Assembly: GCF_900324485.2 (NCBI RefSeq)
Contig: NC_046650.1
Span: 10,362,828 to 10,426,827 of the forward strand
Direction of reading: 5' to 3'
From: Mastacembelus armatus
Taxonomy: Eukaryota; Chordata; Actinopteri; Synbranchiformes; Mastacembelidae
Length of the DNA: 64,000 nt
Part shown: positions 1 to 9,400 of the stretch, piece by piece
Layout: each line of letters starts with the position of its first letter
How positions within the stretch are numbered: the first letter of the stretch is position 1
Made by a program: the position numbers and the translations under genes
The notes under the pieces: generated by a model
The model's database searches: none
Told to the model about the DNA's origin: nothing
What the model saw: the letters and a program-made list of their open reading frames with translations, nothing else

Positions 1-880
1 TCATGGTCACTCTTGTGCAAATGAGAGATTTTACAGACTGATGCTTGTGGTTGGCGTCAAGCGTGATGAATAGAGATGAATAATAGGTACACAGTTGTTG
101 TTTTGACATGTTTTGTTGATGAAGTTTGCAGTCAGTTTGTGAGGAAACAACTGCTGCCCATTAATGTGTGGCCAACTATTATTTTCTTTGTTATAATAGA
201 GAAACATGCTTTATGGATGGAGATCTGGTATCTGTCAGCCTGTACAGAGAGGTGAAGTGAAGTATGTGTGTCCTCAAGAAAGAGAGCATATAAGATGTGA
301 AGCGTCCCCAGTGTGTGGCGCTTCACATCTGCTTCACACTGTTGTTCACATTGAACACAATTGTCATTTTTACTTTTCTAAGAAGATACAAGACTTAGCA
401 TATTAATAAGTGAGGTGTTGATTGGTGTATTTTTAAACTATAGAGTAAGTGAAGTTGACACTATAGTGTCTATATTGTTGGCTATATCTATAGTTGGCAG
501 TTTAGCCTAAGTATTTATGTGTAAAAAGGTGAGACTGATCCTTATATGACAAATGGTGGTATTGATTATCTTATTTTAATCTTGAAAAGAAGCAAATGAG
601 TGTGTTCTCTAAAACTATTCTATAAAAAGAGCTTAGAAAGAATAATATTTTTTAGCATTCAATAGCTAATGCATTTAATGAGTCGTAGTTATTTAATGAT
701 TATTCAGTACTAACCAAGGCATTGTTTTATCGTTGTTAAAATGATTGGATACATTAATACTATGAACATTGATGCAGGCACATTTATTATGAATAAAATA
801 CTAGGTTTTTAAAATATGTGTAATTTCCATGTTAAGTTCACGCACAAAGCAGACTAACGTTCCTGGCAACAGCCCGTTCG
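1..880. other. AT-rich intergenic sequence, no gene seen
   Basis: No exon with matched splice sites and no recognisable protein was found on either strand. The open frames here are short and AT-driven. It may hold the distal promoter of the small + gene that starts at 1015, or the 3' flank of a gene outside the window. Confidence 0.5.
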
Positions 881-885
881 TCCTC

Positions 886-930
886 ATTGGCTGAGCTCCC
901 GCTCTGTGTGCTATGGGAAAAATTATATAT
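886..930 (+). promoter_or_regulatory. CCAAT plus TATA-like core promoter
   Basis: An inverted CCAAT box (ATTGG, 886-890) is followed about 35 bases later by a TATA-like run (AATTATATAT, 921-930). The ATG of the candidate small gene is at 1015, so transcription would begin near 955. Spacing and order fit a pol II core promoter. The assignment is inference from sequence words only. Confidence 0.35.
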
Positions 931-1014
931 TTTTTTCTTAGTAGTGCATAAGCACTAAAGGCAAACTAAATTAAATCACCATATCCTTAAAAGGTACTTT
1001 CAGGGGACATAGAA

Positions 1015-2234
1015 ATGCAGCGGTACAAAGCCATACCCTTTGACCCCTGTCATGTGACAACAGAGCGTCCAAACTTGACGTTGATGATACGTAAAAGCTG
1101 CGGGTGAGTCTTGAAAAATTAACGATGAATTGCATAAGCAGTCGGACAGTAATGTCAATAAAATAAAAATTCTGCACATATGCTTCTGAACAATGCGTAG
1201 CTTGTCACGTTACTTTTACGTCCTGCAATGTTGTTTTGTATTATGCTAACCCTAGCTGAAGTAAGCTAGCTTAAGGAAGCTAAAGGAGGCTAACTCGCAG
1301 CTTAAATGTTGTCAATGTCCACATAGGTTTGCAAAATTAACTTAGCGTTAGTTAACGTGGCCGTTAGCTTTTTTCGAACTTGTATTAGCTGCTAGCCGTG
1401 CTGTGGAGCATGGATCATTCAAGTTGTAATGACTTCTCTATAAGCGAGCAAATGTCACTGACAGAAGTTACTGTATTTATTGATGTTTGATGGCAACTCG
1501 TAGCTAATGTTTAAGTTGCAATGCACGGCGTTTAATGTAATATTAACTTCAGGTGCTTTCAGTAGACAAAGCTTTCCTAAGGGAGGAGACTTAAGCAGAG
1601 AGAGAACCGAGGGAAGCAGCAAAGCAGTGTACAACTCTGCAAAGCTGGATTCTAAAAGGCCAGCAGGCGAAATCTCAGGTAATCTGTCCATCCATCATCT
1701 ATTCAGGGTCACAGGGATCTGCTGGAGCCTGTCCCAGCTCTCTTTGGGTGAAAGGCAGGGGTCCACCCTGGACAGGTCACCAGTCCATCACAGGGCCACA
1801 TAGAGACAAACAACCTCACACACTCACACCCACTCCAACTCTAGAAATGGCTAGTTTAGCATAAAACTGGAACCAGTTAATGAAAGTAGAATAAAAATGT
1901 AGTTTAGCATCATTTGCATGTGCAAGACCTGTGAGAATTACTGAGAATAAGACAACCATTACATCAGATTATGCATATGTGTTAGGTAACATATAGAAAA
2001 AAAAAAATCTAAGATCAAAATATAAGACAAGAGTATAAAAAGCAAATGTGTGAGTTTACACTGAGAGGATATGTGCTTTTCTAGCTGCCTGCTTATCAAA
2101 AACTCCAGATGGAAATACCGTATGTAGGATGTGACAATGAGCAAAGTGCACACCATTGCTGTCTGTTTTCAGTATCACTATTATTACATGTTTATTGGCT
2201 GGAGGTTACACTGGTGCAGAAAAATGAATCCTGA
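1015..2234 (+). CDS. Possible small three-exon gene, unidentified (about 88 aa)
   Basis: Candidate coding exons are 1015-1103, 1563-1678 and 2173-2234. The ATG has A at -3. Exon 1 ends in a strong donor (GG|GTGAGT, phase 2), exon 2 ends at CAG|GTAATC (phase 1), and exon 3 follows a good acceptor (CTGTTTTCAG). The phases join without a stop and end at TGA 2232-2234. AATAAA lies at 2422-2427. A CCAAT/TATA-like promoter lies just upstream. The predicted peptide begins MQRYKAIPFDPCH; I do not recognise it and see no domain, signal peptide or membrane segment. A teleost retrotransposon tail begins about five bases after the exon 2 donor. The 3' end overlaps that of the minus-strand gene model at 2333-3823. 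It could instead be the 5' part of a longer gene or a non-coding transcript. Confidence 0.28.
1250..1400. repeat. Cluster of GCTAGC/GTTAGC/GCTAAC words
   Basis: At least ten occurrences of TAGC or GCTA hexamers, including GCTAGC, GCTAAC and GTTAGC, lie in about 150 bases inside the first intron of the candidate + gene. Similar clusters sit near the 5' ends of pfdn2/nit1, clcn3 and a candidate transcript at 25,370. The function is unknown. Confidence 0.5.
1684..1840 (+). mobile_element. Teleost non-LTR retrotransposon tail fragment, copy 1
   Basis: It begins with a CCATCCATC run and carries the fish-wide repeat words GGGTCACAGGGATCTGCTGG and ACCCTGGACAGGTCACCAG, then CATAGAGACAAACAACC and a CACACTCACAC tail. 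A second copy lies at 9417-9535. The exact family (RTE/Rex-like LINE 3' end or a SINE sharing it) cannot be settled by eye. It is a short fossil without coding capacity, placed immediately after the splice donor at 1679. Confidence 0.75.
2191..2196 (-). terminator. Polyadenylation signal for the minus-strand gene
   Basis: AATAAA on the minus strand lies about 140 bases past the proposed stop at 2333. The position fits a 3' UTR end. Confidence 0.35.
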
Positions 2235-2332
2235 GTGTTGTGAAGACTCTCTGTTGCACCTTGGATGATGAGGCAGAGGCTGATGATGGTCTGTAGCTGC
2301 ATCAGCTTGGTGTCGAGGGGGTGGAGATGTTG

Positions 2333-3823
2333 TCATGGATTCACTTTCCTCCTCATCTTCCTTCTGCTGCTGTCTCTCGAGTCTCTGTCTTCGGACTTTG
2401 CAGTTAAAATTAAAATGAAATAATAAACATCAGCAGCATTTTTAGCCTAATTATTTTGGATGAAAATTCAGTGATTATCTTTTGTCATTTTAACTTATTT
2501 TCCTCTGATGGCTTCTTCAAAAGGTTATTATGCAATGCAGTTACAAGATATTTTAAGTATATAGAGCAGTTCTTTTCCCCGTTTAACGTTTTTCTCTCCT
2601 ATCTGTTATTATGGCAACATCCACTTATGAATAAAGCTCAGGTTGAGACAGTGAAAATATCAAGAAGGCAAAATTACCATATCCAAGTATTGGAAGTTAT
2701 TGATCTTGTAAAGAGCAAAACTTTATTTTAATGGAGCAGTTTCTATATTTGCATATTCCTAGCGTTTAACTTCAAATCTGACAATTTTCTGTGCAAGTTT
2801 CTGTTCAGTTTAGTATTATATAGAAATCAATTAAGAGACTTGAAACTTTAATAATTACAGGTTTTCCATTGCAGTTTAGATTTAGGCACATTCTCAGAGT
2901 AAAATTATGACGTATCCTCTTGTTTTCTATATTGTACGATGTTGAAAAACGTATTGACTCTTTTTAAACCTGCTCTTCCTTATTATCCAGTTTGCTTGAA
3001 TTGTTTGATATATGATTTATTTCATTCACCACCTCCCTCTGGTTGATGTATGGTGATTTTTTTTTGCTCTGTTGGAAATCTGCTACAAGCTCCTCCACCT
3101 TACAGATACCAGACTGCAGGTGGTTCTGCTTAAAACACCTGGCAGTGCTCTTAACAAGACTCCTGATCTCTTCTTCATCTGGATCACTAATGCATAATAT
3201 GATATCTGGAGGTGGGGCAGTGTGTAGAGTTTTAAATAAGCTTGAAAGTGGTGCTCCATTGGGGCATCACTGTGCTCCTCTGCAGCCTGACAGGACATTT
3301 CTCTGGACGAGGACAAACTACATCCTGCAAATCTGGGCACAGTGACGTTGTCCATCTGTATCAGACTGAGCAGCTGCTCATTATCAATTTCTTTCATCCT
3401 ACACTGTTCTGTAAAAATATTAAATTCTGTCCTTGTGTTATTATTTTACTGATGTAACTTTTTTCTTGCCTTCCAGCTCTGAAAGCCTTCCTGCAGCCCT
3501 GAATCCCATCTAACCAAACTGTTGTTAACACATAAATGATGTTGTGGTCTGATGAGTGACAGTTGGTGATGTTGTCTGTCCTCATCAGAACTGCACAATC
3601 AGTGATTTTATTTGTACAAGTGCCCTCAAAATCTTAATAAATCTGGCAAGAGGAAAATGAAGTTCGACACTGATACCTATGGCACCTGCTGTGCTTTCTC
3701 AGATCTGTTAAAGATTGTATTCTGGAAGTGCTTGAGTCACTCCATTGCTCAGCCAGCATCAGTCGGTCCTTCTGTCCAGTGTTGCAGATATGTACACATC
3801 TCTGTCCAAATTTCTCCTCTTCT
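2333..3823 (-). CDS. Unidentified minus-strand gene, five linked 3' exons
   Basis: Reading the minus strand, exons 3823-3686, 3590-3470, 3403-3271, 3205-2970 and 2395-2333 join with matching phases (2, 0, 1, 0) and end at TGA 2333-2335. A minus-strand AATAAA lies at 2196-2191. They give about 230 residues, charged and Ser-rich, with an acidic stretch (DPDEEEIRSLVKS) and a basic C-terminal tail (SRRKMRRKVNP). I recognise no domain. The intron 3469-3404 appears to be GC-AG with a textbook AG|GCAAG donor. Two introns are only about 65 bases, short even for fish, and the last acceptor has a weak pyrimidine tract. The start codon and upstream exons were not found. It may be a fast-evolving nuclear or meiotic gene, but that is a guess. 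The consistent open frames across five exons are the main support. Confidence 0.4.
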
Positions 3824-3999
3824 CTGCAAAAAGGTGTAAACTAGTCAGGTTTTCTGTTGTCAGTCAACATTTCTATCATAAAGTCTATTGTTTTTATTCT
3901 GAAATACCTACTTTACCCCTCTAGTGATCTTGACCCCCAGTAGAGGAAATATAATTTAACTCTGCTTTCCTCTACAACTCCCCACAGATTCCCACTCTG

Positions 4000-5440
4000 G
4001 GCTCAGCACTCTTTCCTCCCTCTCTTAGCCGTAACCCCTTTCAGACAAGTCTTTCTCAGCCTCTTCATCTTTTTCTTAAGTGCTTAGTGCTTTCATCCCC
4101 ATCAGGCTTTCTGGTCTGTCCCACTGAGTTCCTGTCTGCTGTTGCTGCCACTGCCCTCAGGTGCATGAACACCTTGCTAGATATACAGTGTATGTTTCCT
4201 GTTTACTACATTTCCAGTCTGCCTGCTTGAACTGCTGCGCTGCAGGCACCACTGAAGTTGTGGTTTCCTTACCCAGCTTTAAATTTCAGTCCTGTGTTTT
4301 TGCTCTTTTCATGATTTTGTCTTTTATCTTTCTCCTCTTATTTCTCCCTCTCTGTGTCTCTCTCTTTCTCTGAGGGAATTACATAAGTCTTTCTGTGTGT
4401 GTGGGCAGCATTGCATTTTATGTAAGGCGGACCTGGAAATGGCTAGCGAAGCACTTGGGTCTTGTGCTTAGTTTTTTTTTTTTTTTTGTCTTATCTCTGC
4501 TTGTCTTATAGCCCTGTGTGGTTGTGTATGCAGTTGGGTCATCGGACTGTGGATCTGCGTGGTGGTTGGCTGCAGATATGAAATGGGGTGACTCTGCAGG
4601 CCCACTCAGAGTCACACACACACACACACCTTATTTTTAAAGCACACCTTGAAATCAGATGTATTTGACTCCTAATTCAAAGATGCTGATGCTTGTTGAC
4701 TTGAAGTGCTCATGTGAACTGTGCCTGTTTTACAGGTAGTAATATCCAAAGTGTTTTATTGATTTATTTATTGTGAAAAATGGAACCTGTAACAGCACAA
4801 GATAGTAAAGTTAGCCAATAACATGCCACTGCCTTTACTTTTACTGGTTTTATTTAGCCAAAACTTGTACCAGTGTAATCAAACTCCATCTTCGGGGATG
4901 GGCTTACCAAGCTGTATTTTTTTCTCATAGTCTTCCGGAGTTGTTTGCTTAATTGCATTTTTCATCAAAAACCTGTGCCTAATACTGTATGTACTGTCCC
5001 CCCCTGATTTTTTTGTACTCGATTTCTAACCCTTCTAATACTATTGACCATCTACTGTTGACCGCATATTGGTGTATGAATAACTGGTTTCCACAGAAGG
5101 ATGGGAAACTTGTATAAAAAAAAGGTGGCAGAAGGTGATGAAAAATGTGAAGAATTTAAATGTGTTTTTCAAGGAAAACAATGTTCATAATGCTTCTGTT
5201 AATAGCACTGAAACAGGTTGCAGCATCTGATTTCAGAGCAGCACAGTCATTGCACAGAAATGATCATTAGTGGTCTGATGTGAAGCAGAAAGTGGCTAAA
5301 AAAAATACTGATTATTAGTGGCATCATTTTTTTTTTATTTTATTTTATTTTTTTTAGTCTTAGAGAAAAAGTGAAGTCACATAAATAAAGCTGCCTGGAA
5401 ATAAATCACCTCCGCACCCTGGAAAACATGTCAGCCCTTT
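4000..5440. other. Non-coding stretch with short repeats
   Basis: It holds a 16-base poly-T run (from 4472), a (CA)n microsatellite at about 4612-4629, and further T-rich runs near 5330-5355. An open minus frame at 4418-4627 crosses the poly-A/poly-T run and lacks a convincing start, so it is not called. No protein was recognised. It could contain unseen 5' exons of the minus-strand gene at 2333-3823. Confidence 0.4.
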
Positions 5441-5581
5441 AACACAGTGTGTGTGCATGTTTGTGTGCTCATACTTTGCACATGTGTGTGTTTGTATGGT
5501 CGTGCACGCACGCGCATCTCCAACATGTCAGCGAAAGGGTGTTTCACTGAGTGGGAATGCCTGGTAGGATGTGTAGGCCCA

Positions 5582-5597
5582 GGTTGCTATGGCAACC
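5582..5597. promoter_or_regulatory. X-box-like RFX palindrome
   Basis: GGTTGCTATGGCAACC is a near-perfect inverted repeat matching the RFX/X-box pattern (GTNRCC N0-3 RGYAAC). It sits in a locally CpG-containing block (about 5490-5640) roughly 900 bases upstream of the first recognised rin1 exon, so it may be part of the rin1 promoter. RFX sites often mark ciliary genes but also occur at other promoters. Confidence 0.45.
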
Positions 5598-5664
5598 ATC
5601 TGCTGCTACGCTCGCAAGCGTTCACCAGCAGCCCACACAGTGTGACATCCAGCAGCAAGCCAAT

Positions 5665-5686
5665 CTGAGAGAGAGAGAGAGAGAGA
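5665..5686. repeat. (GA)n microsatellite
   Basis: A run of about eleven GA dinucleotides. It may lie in the 5' region of rin1. Confidence 0.85.
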
Positions 5687-5757
5687 ATGGAAATCTGGGA
5701 TTGAATGTTAATATGAAAAGGGCCAAAATAAGGATAACACACAGTTCAAAATGAGTT

Positions 5758-5883
5758 ATGTTGTTTTTAAGTACATGCAAAGCTGCATCTCTGCAGAAAG
5801 TTCAAACGCAGAAGGAGAAGAGGTTTACAGCATCAACAGCAACACTCAAACACACAGCGCTGACATTGACTCAACAGGAGGAT
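5758..5883 (+). other. Candidate upstream rin1 exon (unproven)
   Basis: This segment ends in GGAT|GTAAAG, a plausible donor. From the ATG at 5758 it reads 42 codons in phase 0 and would join the rin1 exon at 6491. An overlapping frame from 5751 has a more RIN-like sequence (EEVYSINSNTQ) but ends in the wrong phase. Another option is a short ATG exon near 5526-5564 ending at CTG|GTAGGA. None is established. Confidence 0.2.
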
Positions 5884-6490
5884 GTAAAGCTGCTTGAATA
5901 TAATAGTGGAACTTTGAGCTGAAGTTTTGAGACAAATTATTTAGCAGGTAAAAGTTGCCTAAAATTGGAGTCCCACTTATGGTTTATGGATTCAGATTAG
6001 TGTTGCATTTACTGATTATTTGATTGATCTAACATGTTTTTTTAAAAATTAATAATGTGGCCTTAGACTCTCATAAAAAAGACTAAGAAAAGCACAATTT
6101 GTTACAATTCAAGTTTCCTAAACCCATCTGAGATATTTTAAGTTGTCTGATTTAGGTGAAGAGTTTGTTGCTATTATATAATATGAAGAAAAAGAGCACC
6201 AGCTTATAATGGAGAAGATGAAACTGAAAAAATGGAGGCATTTCTTTAAAAAAAAAAACAAACTCCTAATTGTTTCTGTTTTAGTTAAAATACTGAACCT
6301 AAACTCCAACACCCCAGTTTCAGGTGGGAACCTTTGTTGACCCTATCAGATTCTGTCATCTGCGTCAGTAGGGCCCTATAGTCAGATTTTTACCCCAGGA
6401 TCCAGATTAACCACAAATTAATCTGGTTGCCCAAACAAAATAAAGTATTGAAACTTAAATACGTTTTGTGCAATAAAATCTATGTTTCAG

Positions 6491-9400
6491 ATGCACGCGG
6501 TGGGCAGTACTCAGCGAGGCTCTCAGCGTGTCTTCAGCGTCTTGGATCGTCTGCTGATCACACATCCCGTGTGGCTGCAGTTGTCACTCAGCCAGGACTC
6601 TGCCCTCTACATCCTGCTCAGAGAGCCCGTTGGGGTGAGGACCAATCAAGCTTTGTCTAATAAAAGAATAGAAGAATTTGGTGTTTATAAAGGCAATCTT
6701 ATCTAGCCATGTTTTTTAAAATCATGTTGGCAGTTTGCCACACAAAATAATGGGACTTAGCAGACTTGTTAAAACATACGCAGGTTTATGTGCAATTAAC
6801 TTTAGTTTTTGCAAATGTGATAGTAAACACATTTAAACTGACAGATTGTTTGAATAAATCATACACAGAAATTATTTAGGTACTTTGTTGTTTGCACCAT
6901 CTGTTTTCACCTTTGTTGGTGGGGAAAAAAACCAATGACCTCCCTGTCATTCACCTGTGGTGATTGTTGGTGCTTACAGACCTTTTTGGTGCGCAAATGC
7001 ACCTCCAGCCAGAGGAAGGTGCTGTGTTTTAGAGTGACGGCGGACAGAAGTGCCTCCTCAGTTAAGGAGTGCTTCATCTGTGAGGAGGACTCCAGTGAGT
7101 ATAAAACCAGCTGGATTAGCATGTATTAAGCACCAGTGGCTAGAGAAATACACATAACATACACATTTTCTCTGGTCTCGGGCTACACTGCGGTTCATCC
7201 ACTTACTGGGTGAAGTGATGTGAATGGGCCCTCCAAAAAATTTGCAACACATTTTCTGTTAAATCTGTGCGGGTCTCCTGCTGCCTCCACAGCCGCCAAT
7301 CAAACTCTGTCTGTTCTATAACCAGCATTCGCCTTGGAGAGCTCAGCACTCAGCTTCCCTGATTTGTGTCGACTGGTGGCCTTCTACTGTATCAGCAGGT
7401 AATTCATTATATTAACTGACATCATGACATAATAGTCAATAATGTGTGACAGCATGATAACATCCCTGTGCTTTATAAAGAAGTCATATTCAGTTTGTTT
7501 TGGTGGAACCTGACAGGTCCACACATAGTCCTGAGTGGGTGAACTAGAGGCTGTAAGCCTGGCCTTAGCCCAACAACACTGCTGGGCCTCACTAATGTGC
7601 CTTTGGCTGAGCAGAAGCCAGAAGTTTTGTGGAAAGTCTTCTCACAAGAGCTTGTTAAACCCTGTGGTAAACTCATCACACGTCTAATCTGAGTTTTGTT
7701 CTTGTCTACAGGGATGTGTTGCCTTTCCCGCTGCAGCTACCAGAGGCCATCGCAAAAGCCGCAACACACAGGCAGCTGGAAGCCATTTCACACATGGGAC
7801 AAGGTACAGTCACAGTAGACCTCCACATTTTTAAGCTAAACTTACTACGGTACATAAATAAATAATAATTATTATTTTCCTGTTAGCTAATGAGAGTGTC
7901 AGTCAGTTCACCAATGGAACATGTCTCAACAGCTGCCATTACATTTGGCTCAGAATTCAAATTCCTCTCATGATAAAATACAATAACACTGATGATCCCT
8001 GGCCTTACATTAGCATACATACAAAATATTTCTAAAGATTTAGTGAAGTTTCTCTGCAACAGTCTCTATTCAGCAAAGGTAAAACACATTTTAGAGACCA
8101 AGTGAAAATGAACGTTACATACTGCAACTGTGAGACAAACCAATAACTGACTAAAGCAGTGATTGCCAGCTTGCATCTATTTTAACATGGCAGCACAGTA
8201 GCAGAGAGCAAACTGTGACTTCATGATGGCTAAAAATGACACAAGTAACATGCAGTATGTGTCACTTACTGCAGCTCAAGCATAACGAGACTTTCTCACC
8301 ATGGTTCTGCAAAATCTGGCTGTGCTCGAGTCAGCTCACAGAAGAAAAACACTTTATTCCTTTGTGTCAGAGTGACATTTTGCATTTTTGCATATGTTTG
8401 TAAATTATTTTAATACCAAATTACTTATTCCTCTAGTTTTTAAGCACAGTTGAAAGCAAGTTTTATGAACAGAAATGGATTTGGTGATGCAATGTCCCTG
8501 TTAGTATTGAATCCAAAACTCTTCTCTTCCTCCTGCATCCACTATTAGACTTCTGGAGCTCACCAAGTGCTTCAGACATGCAGAACGGACCCGTGGACCC
8601 AGTTGCATCAACCAGCAGCAGCCAGGCCCAGACAGCAATGACTGAGGGCCGATGCACTCTGCTGACCCAAGGCAGACAAGGCAAACTCTGCTTCATCAAC
8701 CCACTCTTTCTGCAGCTGGAGTTTATCAAGGTTTGTTTGGTTCTATCATCTTTTCATCTTCCTGAGATCATTTACTGACAAGGACTCATCACACACATCG
8801 TTACAAATGCTCTAAATCTACCTTCATATATGACAGAAAGCCAGTGTTTCTTGTACTAAAAGGTGAAGTACTAATTCCACTTTTTCTTTTCTATAGCAAC
8901 CACAACTTACAAACCATAGTGCCTCCAATAAACGGCACCGCTTCAAGCGCAGTATGCGGCTCCGGCTCTCGGAGACCTCCATGAATCTGTCTCTCGAGGG
9001 GGTCGGCTCCTTCTCGCCTCCCCCATCAGTAGAGCAGCCCAGTGGGTCGGAGAGGCTGCAGAAGGCTGATGGTCACCCACAGAGGCGAGTTCATGCAGGG
9101 GCTGGGGTCCTGAGGAGAACCCCGGCTGTGTCACCTGGTTCTGCAGAGGAGGAGGACATGATGTCTGTCAATGTGCCACAAGTAATAGCTTTTATGATCT
9201 TTATTTATCTTTCAGACCTTGCCTACACTGATGTGGATACATTTGAGCATGCTGTTGGTTTTTTCTGAAGGCGTTCTGGCTGCGCATTTTCTAAAACAGT
9301 AGTTCCAAGCCCACTCAGGGGATCACAGGAGTCAAGTAAATCTGATGGATCACAAGACAATTAACAAGATGAGAAGGCAGAAAAAATATTGCCTGAATTA

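Noticed and set aside
1553-1562. Upstream acceptor for exon 2 of the small + gene
   Set aside because: Using the AG at 1551-1552 brings an immediate stop in the exon 1 frame. The AG at 1561-1562 keeps it open.
4273-4345. Further 5' exon for the minus-strand gene
   Set aside because: It has a good donor (GG|GTAAGG) in the right phase, but the upstream side is purine-rich with an in-frame stop and no acceptor.
4418-4627. Minus frame with TKKKKKLSTR
   Set aside because: It crosses a 16-base poly-A run and a CA microsatellite, which is unlike real coding sequence.
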